A DNA stretch of 64,000 nucleotides, from NCBI RefSeq assembly GCF_007747445.1, contig NZ_CP036425.1, forward strand, positions 3,518,175-3,582,174. The letters are read 5' to 3'. Source of the DNA: Poriferisphaera corsica. GTDB lineage: Bacteria > Planctomycetota > Phycisphaerae > Phycisphaerales > Phycisphaeraceae. Below are positions 33,380 through 41,614 of this stretch, piece by piece (position 1 is the stretch's first letter; every line of letters starts with the position of its first letter). The position numbers and the translations under genes were made by a program. The notes below the pieces were generated by a model. That model was not told where the DNA came from and ran no database searches. It saw only the letters and a list, made by a program, of their open reading frames with translations.

Positions 33380-34285
33380 ATGAAGAAGGATGCCAAGAAT
33401 TTGGAATTTACGCCGCCCCGGTTAGACCAGGTCAGGGATTTGTTTGAGCGAAATCGGCCAGAACAGGATTCGTTGTGGCTGGTGAGGTTACCGCTATTTG
33501 TTGGTGTGGGTGTGATTGTACTGCTGATGTTGACGAACAATTTGGCTTTGACCATCTTGTTGTGGGGTGTGTTTTTGGGGGTGTTTGGTGTGGCGATGTG
33601 GCGGGTGAGATGGATGCGAAAGCTAGAACGCGAAGGAATGAGGGTGGATGAACTGGCGATGCGACGGAAATATGTGGAGGCGTTACGGGGTGCATGGACA
33701 CTGCTTCCGCAGGCAAGACGGCGGCATGGGTTGTATATGCGGATGGCTAATGTGATTGCGCATTGTTTGGGTGAATTAAAGTGTTATGAAGCCAGTGCGG
33801 AGGCATATGACCAATTAATAGAGCGGCTGCCGTTGGAGGGTGATGGGGTGAAACAATTGCGCGTGTTCCGAGCGATTGCGTGGCTCATGGAGGATCGATT
33901 GGCAGATGCTGATAGTGCGCTACGGGCGATGCGGGGGGTGAAAGATGATTACAAAGGAACCATCTTGGGGGCAACGGTCGCGTATGCGGAACTGCTACAA
34001 TGCGTGAAGACATTTCACTTTGAAGAAGGATTTTTATTATCTAATCGATTGTTAGATGACATCCGGCCAATGGGAATTGAGGCGGGGTACGGACATGCCC
34101 TGATGGCGACATGCTGTTACGAGATGTCAAAACGCGCGACCGGTGATGAAGAGAGAGCGGGGTTAATGGAGAAAGCCAAGACCTGGTGGAGAAATGCGGT
34201 GTGTCTGATGCGTGAAGAGCATTTATTAAGCCGATTGCCTGCTGAAGTAAAGAGCGGGAAGGAGATGTTTCGTTCTGGGGCTTAG
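33380..34285 (+). CDS. membrane protein with TPR-like helical repeats
   Basis: A 301-residue protein from the ATG at 33380 (the frame is open 18 codons further up, but that part lies in a repeat). Two adjacent hydrophobic helices (LPLFVGVGVIVLLMLTNNLA, LTILLWGVFLGVFGVAMWRV) near the N-terminus are followed by a helical cytoplasmic part: YVEALRGAWTLLPQARRRHG, ECYEASAEAYDQLIERLP-like units and ADADSALRAMRG suggest three to five TPR-like pairs. The next gene has the same build (two helices then TPR-like repeats), and the two may be distant paralogs. Function unknown; a scaffold role is possible. Confidence 0.65.
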   Translation: MKKDAKNLEFTPPRLDQVRDLFERNRPEQDSLWLVRLPLFVGVGVIVLLMLTNNLALTILLWGVFLGVFGVAMWRVRWMRKLEREGMRVDELAMRRKYVEALRGAWTLLPQARRRHGLYMRMANVIAHCLGELKCYEASAEAYDQLIERLPLEGDGVKQLRVFRAIAWLMEDRLADADSALRAMRGVKDDYKGTILGATVAYAELLQCVKTFHFEEGFLLSNRLLDDIRPMGIEAGYGHALMATCCYEMSKRATGDEERAGLMEKAKTWWRNAVCLMREEHLLSRLPAEVKSGKEMFRSGA

Positions 34286-34360
34286 TGGCGATTGAATTGG
34301 GTTTAAACAATTCGAAATGCCCCATGATATACACATCGAATGAAGCGCGTTTGAGGTAAG

Positions 34361-35248
34361 ATGAAACAAGGTATGGATCATAAACAACAGAACAAGCAAG
34401 TGATAAGCCGGGTCGATTTTTCGGAAGAAGAATTGGCAAAACAGCTCAAGGTAGATGGGCTATTACGCTGGGGATCGTTGGCGATTCTGGGCGGCGTGTT
34501 TGTATGGTTTTTACTGTTTGGCCCAAGCGGTCAAGGTGAAAATGGGGGAAGCGGTTTTGAAGGGAGTGGGCTGCTGATGGTGCTTCTGATTGTGGGCTGG
34601 TTCATGTTGAATTCGGTGAACGCACGAACGGGACGAGAACTGGGTCAGATATCGGGGCTGGTGGATCGCGACCCGGGAAGAGTGATGGTGTGGGCGGGGA
34701 TGGCGTTAAAAAGGAAGCCGCTTTTGAAGTGGGTTCGGCTGATGATATATCACCGGCTGGCAATGGTGCGTCACAGACAAGGTCATTACGTGGAATCCGC
34801 GGCGATCTGTCGCGGGGTACTGAAGCATGGATTGGGGCCGGCTGAGGGATCCAGAGGGCATCTGCTGCTGATCTGGGCTGAGGCGTCAATAGAATTAAGA
34901 GACATGACTGGTGCCTATGAGGCGCTTAGGCAATTGCATGGGATGCGGTTATCTTTATTGGAAGGGCTACAGCGGCTGTGCTTGCAGATTCGGTATGAAG
35001 TTATTGTGGGAAATGATGCGGCAGCGGTGGGTAATCTGGATAACAAACTGGAAATGCTGGAGTTGTTGCCGGCAGCTCAGTGCGGCGTGGTGCATCGATT
35101 GCTTGCAGTCGCTGCGGAGCGGATTGGCGAAGCTGAGATGGCGGAGTATTTGAACAAACGTGCGAGACTGCTGTGTACTGAAAAGCAGTTAGAGGGATTG
35201 GGAATGTCGGTGGTGAATCGGCCACTGAGCAGGGAGGCTAGTTTATAA
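34361..35248 (+). CDS. membrane protein with TPR-like repeats, similar in build to its neighbour
   Basis: A 295-residue protein starting at 34361 behind GAGG. Two hydrophobic helices (GSLAILGGVFVWFLLFGP and GLLMVLLIVGWFMLNSVNAR) are joined by a Gly-rich loop outside the membrane. The C-terminal 200 residues are helical repeats: MIYHRLAMVRHRQGHYVESA, LLIWAEASIELRDMTGAYEA, VHRLLAVAAERIGEAEMAEY. It follows the previous TPR-like gene by 75 bases in the same direction. No catalytic motif or known family seen. Confidence 0.68.
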   Translation: MKQGMDHKQQNKQVISRVDFSEEELAKQLKVDGLLRWGSLAILGGVFVWFLLFGPSGQGENGGSGFEGSGLLMVLLIVGWFMLNSVNARTGRELGQISGLVDRDPGRVMVWAGMALKRKPLLKWVRLMIYHRLAMVRHRQGHYVESAAICRGVLKHGLGPAEGSRGHLLLIWAEASIELRDMTGAYEALRQLHGMRLSLLEGLQRLCLQIRYEVIVGNDAAAVGNLDNKLEMLELLPAAQCGVVHRLLAVAAERIGEAEMAEYLNKRARLLCTEKQLEGLGMSVVNRPLSREASL

Positions 35249-35320
35249 AAAATGCAGGTGTGTGGATGAAAGTAGGTGGGATTGGCAGATGTGTGGCGGC
35301 GGGTGTGTTATGATTTGCGG

Positions 35321-36409
35321 ATGCTATTTCTAGGAAATCTATTGCCTGAGGTTTGGTTTGCGGATACGCATGGTTTGCTGTTAATGGCGATCGTGGTGTT
35401 TGCGATGTTCTGCGTGATCAAAGGGGCGGATTGGCTGGTCGAAGGGGCGGCAGGGATCGCGAAGAGATTGGGGATGCCTGAAGTCATTATTGGGGCAACG
35501 ATTGTAAGTTTGGGAACGACAACGCCTGAGGCTGCGGTGAGTGTATTAGCGGCTTGGTCTGGGGATGCGGGGCTGGCATTAGGGAACGGCGTTGGCTCAA
35601 TCATTGCAGATACAGGGCTGATCTTCGGGGTTGGATGTTTGATGTGCGCTTTACCGGCTGATCGCTTTGTGCTCAGTAGACAAGGGTGGGTACAGTTCGG
35701 GGCCGGTTTGTTGCTAGCGTTACTATGTGTGGGGGCTTATATGATCATGGGGGATGAGGCGGTATTAGGGCGATGGGTGGGCGTATTGCTAGTCGGGCTA
35801 TTGGTAGGCTATCTTGTGATTAGCGTGAAGTGGTCACGGATGCACCCGCATGGCGAACCGAGGCTTGTCTCAGAGGAAGAGACAGTTGAAGCGAGAGGAT
35901 ATGAAGAACGGAGCAAAGAGGATCGTGGCGTGGGGGTATTGCTGGGAATGGGTCTGGCGGGGCTGGTTTTGGTCATATTTTCAGGTGATGGCTTGGTACA
36001 AGCGGTGACAGTGCTGGCAGAGAAAGCGGGGATTCCGCAGGTGGTAATCGCGTCTACATTGGTTGCTTTTGGTACAAGCTTGCCTGAGCTTGTTGTGGGC
36101 GTAACAGCGATCCGAAAGGGGCATGCTGAACTGCTGGTGGGGAATGTGATTGGTGCAGATATTTTGAATGTACTGTTTGTGATTGGCGTAAGTGCGATGG
36201 CTGCGCCATTGGGTATTGTGGACATGAAGGCGAATGTACCAGAGATCTTCTTGTATATGCATCTGCCGGTGATGGTAGGAATGCTGGTGCTGATGCGCAT
36301 ATTTATAGCAGGCAGCGTAAAGACAGGCGCGTTCAAGCGTTGGATGGGTGTTCCGTTGGTGGCGGGGTATGTGTTCTTTGTTGGCCTTCAGTATTGGCTG
36401 TCTGCTTAA
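35321..36409 (+). CDS. CaCA family Na+/Ca2+ exchanger-like antiporter
   Basis: A 362-residue inner-membrane protein with about ten helices. The two alpha repeats that form the ion path are clear: GATIVSLGTTTPEAAVSVLA in the N-half and ASTLVAFGTSLPELVVGVTA in the C-half, each followed by a GN-x-x-G(S/A) element (GNGVGSIIADT, GNVIGADILN). The middle hydrophilic loop is short and Glu-rich. Members exchange Ca2+ for Na+ or H+. The ATG at 35321 is preferred; an in-frame GTG at 35276 lacks a ribosome binding site, as does the ATG. A TATGAT box lies 12 bases before the ATG. No terminator follows. Confidence 0.88.
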   Translation: MLFLGNLLPEVWFADTHGLLLMAIVVFAMFCVIKGADWLVEGAAGIAKRLGMPEVIIGATIVSLGTTTPEAAVSVLAAWSGDAGLALGNGVGSIIADTGLIFGVGCLMCALPADRFVLSRQGWVQFGAGLLLALLCVGAYMIMGDEAVLGRWVGVLLVGLLVGYLVISVKWSRMHPHGEPRLVSEEETVEARGYEERSKEDRGVGVLLGMGLAGLVLVIFSGDGLVQAVTVLAEKAGIPQVVIASTLVAFGTSLPELVVGVTAIRKGHAELLVGNVIGADILNVLFVIGVSAMAAPLGIVDMKANVPEIFLYMHLPVMVGMLVLMRIFIAGSVKTGAFKRWMGVPLVAGYVFFVGLQYWLSA

Positions 36410-36700
36410 GTTTACGTTGACGTCGGATGTGGGATGTGAGTGAAGTAAAGCCGAGAGGCGCAATGTATTGTTGCGGCTGCTGGTTGGGTTGTCGATCGGA
36501 TTGTTTTTCATCTTCTGGCATGATGCATCCTTTCTGTTTACGTATCTATTTTGCAGATAGAACAAAAGGGAAACAGATGCAGATATTGCAAATGTTGTGG
36601 AGTACAGTGCGATTTCTACGGGGTGTACTGGTTGATTCTTAAAGAAAGTGTGCTGGTTTGCGCCTGAGGGGGTATCAGCCTTCTAGAAAAAACATTTTCA
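36410..36700. other. intergenic region downstream of the exchanger gene
   Basis: Nothing recognised besides an unsupported 71-codon frame at 36427-36642. The regulatory region of the MocR gene follows. Confidence 0.4.
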
Positions 36701-36789
36701 GGTACAGATACAGTGTGATATAATTGATACCAGTACAGTTTATATAAAAATAAACTGTACCGGTCACTTCACAGGCAAGGTGTGCCTGT
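36701..36789 (+). promoter_or_regulatory. promoter and operator of the MocR-type regulator
   Basis: Extended -10 element TGTGATATAAT at 36714-36724. Just downstream is a perfect 11-base inverted repeat GTACAGTTTAT / ATAAACTGTAC at 36733-36760 with a 6-base spacer. A direct repeat of the half-site core, GGTACAG, lies at 36701-36707, upstream of the -10. GTACAG half-sites in direct and inverted arrangement are usual for MocR regulators. A hairpin ACAGGCA / TGCCTGT follows at 36771-36789 in the leader. Confidence 0.7.
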
Positions 36790-36874
36790 TGGGCAATAAA
36801 CGTATGACTTAGGATATACATATCCTCTTTGAGGCTGAATTTGTGCCGAATGGTTCTGATCGAAAGGCGAAACG

Positions 36875-38404
36875 ATGAGCCCGATTGAAACGTTAAAGAA
36901 GAACAGCCCGTTGACGCGCGGGGAAGGCGGGGCGCTGTATGAACAATTGGCGGATCGGATTGAGGGAATGATTGTTGAGGGGGTGTTGCTGCCGGGCGAT
37001 CGTGTGCCTTCAGTGAGAAAATTGAAACAGCAGTTTGGTGTAAGTATGTCGACGGTATTAGAGGCGTGCCGCTTACTGGAAGATCGGGGGCTGGTCAGTG
37101 CGCGGCCACAGAGTGGGCATTATGTCCGAGAGAATGTAACGGGAAAAAAACTGGACGAGCCAAGCGATAGTCGACCAAAGGCAAGAGCGGTGAAGGTCGA
37201 CCGTGCGATGTCGTTGAAATTAAAATTATCCATTGAAGATGAATCAATACTTCATTTTGGCGCAGCAGTGCCGAACACAAATTGCTTTCCTCAAAAAACA
37301 ATGAATCGATTAATTGGCCAAGCATTGCGTGAAGAAAGTGAATTAGTTCATAAGTACAACACACCGCGCGGTGTGGAAGAATTTCGCAAAGCGGTATGTA
37401 AGCGCATGATGTACGGTGGTATTTCGGTTGGGCCTGAAGATGTGTTAGTCACTAATGGCACCAAAGAAAGTGTATATTTAGCGCTTAAGGCAGTAACGAA
37501 ACCTGGAGATACAGTTGCGGTAGAAAGCCCTACATACTTCGATTTGATTGTAACGTTAGAAAGTTTACACCTTAAGATTTTACCATTGGCGACAAGCCCA
37601 AGAGATGGGGTCAATTTTGATAGCTTAGGCAAAGCACTGCAAATGAAGCAGATTCAAGCAGTCGTGCTGATCACTAATTTCAGCAATCCGCTTGGCGTGT
37701 GCATGAGCGACTCAAGGAAGAAGGCGTTAGCAGGAATGCTGGAGCGATACGATGTGCCTTTAATTGAGGATGATATTTACGGTGATCTGTGTTTCGGTGA
37801 AGAACGGCCTAAGACTGTGAAGGCTTATGACAAATGCGATCATGTGATTTATTGTTCGTCGTTTAGTAAAACAATTTCCCCTGGGATGCGTGTCGGGTGG
37901 ATCGTGCCGGGCAAATATCAGGCGAAGGTTGAGCAGATTAAATTAGCGATCAATCAGGCTGCTCCGACATTAGGGCAGATCGCGATGGCTAAATACTTGA
38001 ATGGAGGAGGGTATGAGCGGCATCTGCGCAAATTAAGAAAAGTATATCAACAGCAAACAGGGTTAATGCTGCAATACTTATCACAATATTTCCCAGAAGG
38101 AACCAAAGTGAGTCAGCCAACGGGCGGACATGTGCTCTGGGTGGAGATGCCTGTGGGTGTGGATTCAGTACGGCTGCATGATGAGGCGATTAAAGAAGGA
38201 ATTGCGATTGCACCGGGCCCGATTTTCAGCCCACGTGAAGAAGATTTTTTGAACTGCATGCGGATCAACACAGGCCTGCCATGGAGCGAACGGATTGAGC
38301 CGGCTATCAAGCGATTAGGCGAATTAGCTGTCGAACAATTGTGGCGAAGTGGCGTGAGAAAGAAAGCAGTACCACGAAAAGGGAAACTGAGCGGATTGGT
38401 GTAA
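36875..38404 (+). CDS. MocR family regulator (GntR helix-turn-helix fused to aminotransferase)
   Basis: A 509-residue fusion. N-terminal GntR domain: ALYEQLADRIEGMIVEGVLL, PGDRVPSVRKLKQQFGVSMS and RLLEDRGLVSARPQSGHYV (about 20-88). From about 120 on it is a fold-type I aminotransferase: TNGTKESVYLALKAVTKPGD, VVLITNFSNPLGVCM and the PLP lysine in YCSSFSKTISPGMRVGWIVP (Lys near 331). MocR proteins use the PLP domain to sense an amino compound and control nearby or own transcription. Target pathway unknown (PdxR, GabR and TauR are named relatives). The operator in front implies autoregulation. No transport or enzyme gene is divergently placed. Confidence 0.92.
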   Translation: MSPIETLKKNSPLTRGEGGALYEQLADRIEGMIVEGVLLPGDRVPSVRKLKQQFGVSMSTVLEACRLLEDRGLVSARPQSGHYVRENVTGKKLDEPSDSRPKARAVKVDRAMSLKLKLSIEDESILHFGAAVPNTNCFPQKTMNRLIGQALREESELVHKYNTPRGVEEFRKAVCKRMMYGGISVGPEDVLVTNGTKESVYLALKAVTKPGDTVAVESPTYFDLIVTLESLHLKILPLATSPRDGVNFDSLGKALQMKQIQAVVLITNFSNPLGVCMSDSRKKALAGMLERYDVPLIEDDIYGDLCFGEERPKTVKAYDKCDHVIYCSSFSKTISPGMRVGWIVPGKYQAKVEQIKLAINQAAPTLGQIAMAKYLNGGGYERHLRKLRKVYQQQTGLMLQYLSQYFPEGTKVSQPTGGHVLWVEMPVGVDSVRLHDEAIKEGIAIAPGPIFSPREEDFLNCMRINTGLPWSERIEPAIKRLGELAVEQLWRSGVRKKAVPRKGKLSGLV

Positions 38405-38407
38405 TTC

Positions 38408-40267
38408 CTACGGGGTCTTTTGTGATTCAAAAAGAGGGTAGGCTTGGGAAGGTGCGGCGAATTGGTTGAAGAAAACGATTTGGAAATGGCCGTCTTTGTC
38501 GGTATTGATGATGTAGCCGGCGGGGACAGCTCCGTAGCGGTATGGCAAAGAAGATGAGTTGGGGTCGTGATGCGGATTGATGAGCTGAAGCATGTCTAGA
38601 TCTGCATGCAAATCTTGATGATAGTCAACTAAATGAGCAATGGGATGGGCGATGATTTCTTCGACGCATTGCTTGACGGATTCGAGAGTTGGAGGGGTGT
38701 CGGGTTTGATTGAAGTTTTGACGTTTGATTTTTGGAACTGAGAAGCCACGTGTTGTAATAGTTGGTGGTTGAGGTGTTGGGGCTCATTATCATGTGAGTT
38801 GAGAAGTTGCCAGAGGCCTGAGTAGAAATAGCGTTGCTCGCTGGCGAGTTGAAATGGGTGCAAGCGAGTCGATGAGGAGGGGATTGAATCGGTGCTGTTG
38901 TATTTAACGATGTATACGGCGAAGGCAATGATCGCGAGGGATAAAATATATTTGAGCTTTGCGGTCGTGATGGGTTTGTCGCCGATGAAAAGTATGAGAA
39001 TGAAGGGTATTGCGAAGACGAGGGTAGCGAGATTGATTGCCTTGATCGATGCGGCAGCGGTGGAATGATATTTTGGCAGATAAGGTGAAGCGATTATATT
39101 TGTCAGATACGCATCGTCTTTCATTTCGCCGGGCTGGAAAGTGCGGCTTAGCTTGGTGAGCATAACAAGCGGCTTGGCGCGGTCTTCGGCGATGACATAA
39201 AAAGTGTGATCATCCTCGGAAGATCGCGTTTGAGCCAGAACTTGTTTGATCGTATCGATGTAAGGCGGATAAAAAAGTTGGATTTCTGATTCGGTTGTAT
39301 GTGAGTCATGAAAGTAGCCATAATTTTCAAACGGCTCAAAATTAATGGCGGCGGCGCGTTGAGGCTGAAAGCCATCGGCGGACATTTTTTGGTGAGCGAA
39401 GATATAAAGGTCGATGGCACAAGCTTCATTTTCGACGGCGGTGAGTGCGAGGGGGTAAACGGGAGTTGCGGTTTTGAAGGTAAAATTGAGCGGTGTGGGT
39501 GAAAAAGCGAATTGGTTTTTATATTGAGGTTTGAGTGTGATGCATGCAAAGTTCCAGTTTTGACTGACATATTTTTCGATGACGGGCTGAGCTTCGGAAG
39601 GTATGCGGTAGTTGTTATCGTTTAGATAGTCGATAAGGGCGGCAGAGGTTTGGGAGGTGATTGTGGTGATGTTGTATGGGCCGACGGATTGACGTGAAGT
39701 GATGTCGATATTGGGGGGTATGACGGAAAGAGAACGGCGAGCAGCACCTAATGCGGGCAAAAATATGGTGATCAACACAAACACGCAAACGCAAACGAAA
39801 AGCGCGTTCCAGAACACCACTTTTCGAGCGGCGGCTTTTGAATCATGCTGACGCTTGAGGGCTTGATATCGGTAGATACCGATGATGTAGAATAGTGTTA
39901 GAAATGCGATGCCGATGTAATAATGCGTGATTTCTGATTCAGAGATGACGTATGGTCTTGTTTTAATTTGCAGTGATTCAAAAAAGTTGGGGTCGGCTAC
40001 GGTGATGGTCGGTGTGGCGGGAAGGGGAACAACCCATGTGAATTCAGCGGGGATATCTTGAGGTTGTTTTTCGGTGATGAAATGCGTCTGGATGATGAGG
40101 GATTGAGTTTGGGTTTGATCGTTGTAGATGATGATGGCTTGCTGCTCGGGGACGGGGAGTTTCGCGAAATTGGGGCGTGCGAAAATTTTGCCATCTGCAT
40201 GAACAACCTGCGGTGATAGGCAAAGTGAAATCAAAACGAGAATCATGAATGTGATTAGGTGACGCAT
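38408..40267 (-). CDS. DUF2330-like envelope protein with a pseudopilin-style LPALGAARR segment
   Basis: A 619-residue exported protein: signal peptide (FMILVLISLCLSPQVVHA), then ADGKIFARPNFAKLPVPEQQ AIIIYND, and FTWVVPLPATPTITVADPNF, typical of DUF2330 proteins. Later NYRIPSEAQPVIEKYVSQNW fits the same family. Helices occur at about 118-135, at 158-185 and near 440-475. The middle helix ends in LITIFLPALGAARRSLSV, which is like the end of pseudopilin helices here, though no cleavage site is near. GGAG lies 7 bases before the ATG. Function unknown. Its stop is 3 bases from the convergent MocR gene's stop. Confidence 0.75.
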   Translation of the reverse strand: MRHLITFMILVLISLCLSPQVVHADGKIFARPNFAKLPVPEQQAIIIYNDQTQTQSLIIQTHFITEKQPQDIPAEFTWVVPLPATPTITVADPNFFESLQIKTRPYVISESEITHYYIGIAFLTLFYIIGIYRYQALKRQHDSKAAARKVVFWNALFVCVCVFVLITIFLPALGAARRSLSVIPPNIDITSRQSVGPYNITTITSQTSAALIDYLNDNNYRIPSEAQPVIEKYVSQNWNFACITLKPQYKNQFAFSPTPLNFTFKTATPVYPLALTAVENEACAIDLYIFAHQKMSADGFQPQRAAAINFEPFENYGYFHDSHTTESEIQLFYPPYIDTIKQVLAQTRSSEDDHTFYVIAEDRAKPLVMLTKLSRTFQPGEMKDDAYLTNIIASPYLPKYHSTAAASIKAINLATLVFAIPFILILFIGDKPITTAKLKYILSLAIIAFAVYIVKYNSTDSIPSSSTRLHPFQLASEQRYFYSGLWQLLNSHDNEPQHLNHQLLQHVASQFQKSNVKTSIKPDTPPTLESVKQCVEEIIAHPIAHLVDYHQDLHADLDMLQLINPHHDPNSSSLPYRYGAVPAGYIINTDKDGHFQIVFFNQFAAPSQAYPLFESQKTP

Positions 40268-40343
40268 TGCACTGCTCCGGAAAAGTGGTTGGCGATGCGT
40301 TCATGATATGCTATACGCAATGTACTACAAAGTCATATTAATT

Positions 40344-41435
40344 CTAATCTTCCAGTGCGAATAGATCTGCGGGGTTTTGTGACGTGCTGATCCGAAGGCC
40401 AAGATGCTGTGCCGCGGCTGTGGTAAGTTGGCGGCCTTTGCGTGTGCGAGCAAGGAAACCGATTTGCAAAAGGTACGGCTCAACAACTTCCTCAAGTGTA
40501 CCAGCGTCTTCGCCAAGTGTTGCGGCGATCGCCTCGAGTCCGACAGGACCGCCGTCATAAACATCGGCGATAACCTGCATATATTTACGGTCGAGATCGT
40601 CAATACCAAGGCTATCAATACCCTCAAGGCTAAGCGCCGCATCGACAACAGCCGGGGTGAGTTCGCCACCAGCTTTAACCTGTGTAAAGTCACGAACACG
40701 CCGAAGTAAGCGATTTGCAATACGAGGTGTACCTCGTGAACGAGAGGCAATCGCGCATAATGCGTTCAGAATATCAGATGAAAGGTTAGAAGTATCGCCA
40801 ATAGATTCTAAGTCACTATTAGACGGTATAAGATTCATGAGGCGAGCCGAGCGCGTGAGGATGGCAAGAAGGTCAGACTCAGAATAGAACTCAAGATTAT
40901 GCGTGATACCAAAGCGAGAACGCATGGGGCCCGAGATCATACCAGCTCGAGTGGTTGCACCGATGAGCGTAAAAGGTTTGATGGGCAAAGTTATGGTTTT
41001 AGCGTGCATCCCCTGATCGATCTGAACATCGATTTTGAAATCTTCCATCGCTGAATAGAGGTATTCTTCCAATGAAATCTGGAGGCGATGAATTTCGTCA
41101 ACAAAGAGAACATCGTGTGGTTGAAGTTTGGTGAGGATGCCGACAAGATCACCGGGCTTGGTAAGAGCGGGGCCTGCGGTGACGGTGACGTGGGTGTCCA
41201 TTTCGTTGGCAATGATATGAGCCAGAGTGGTCTTTCCGAGCCCGGGAGGGCCATGAAGCAGAACATGCTCCATTGGCTCTTTGCGCTGCTTGACGGCAGC
41301 GAGTGTAATTGAAAGTTTTTCGACAAGCTTGGGTTGGCCGACATAATCATGGAGCGATTCCGGCCGCAGTGAGAGGTTAAAGGTTTCCTCTTGTTGCGTG
41401 GTGGTCGCGGCGGAGATGATACGTTCTTTGGCCAT
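40344..41435 (-). CDS. ruvB: Holliday junction branch migration helicase RuvB
   Basis: A 363-residue AAA+ motor which with RuvA drives Holliday junctions in recombination repair. Walker A GPPGLGKT at residues 62-69, Walker B VLFVDEIHRL, sensor 1 GATTRAGMISGPMRSRFGI (with the arginine finger region), and the C-terminal winged helix with YLLQIGFLARTRKGRQLTTA. The start SLRPESLHDYVGQPKLVEKL is typical. Length is normal. ruvA and ruvC are not next to it. No clear ribosome binding site. Confidence 0.97.
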   Translation of the reverse strand: MAKERIISAATTTQQEETFNLSLRPESLHDYVGQPKLVEKLSITLAAVKQRKEPMEHVLLHGPPGLGKTTLAHIIANEMDTHVTVTAGPALTKPGDLVGILTKLQPHDVLFVDEIHRLQISLEEYLYSAMEDFKIDVQIDQGMHAKTITLPIKPFTLIGATTRAGMISGPMRSRFGITHNLEFYSESDLLAILTRSARLMNLIPSNSDLESIGDTSNLSSDILNALCAIASRSRGTPRIANRLLRRVRDFTQVKAGGELTPAVVDAALSLEGIDSLGIDDLDRKYMQVIADVYDGGPVGLEAIAATLGEDAGTLEEVVEPYLLQIGFLARTRKGRQLTTAAAQHLGLRISTSQNPADLFALED

Positions 41436-41614
41436 GCGTACTCGCGGGTAAAATGATCGTTGGTGTTAATGAACAAAGACTATTTTAGCAAAAAGTTAGG
41501 GTTGCTGCCCCTCGAAAAAGCCGCAAATTGCTGATGTAAATCACGTAACAAGGAAACTGAACTGATTAGTTCGCAACTGCAATCAATGTGCAAAGTTCGA
41601 CGAGAACAAGAGGA

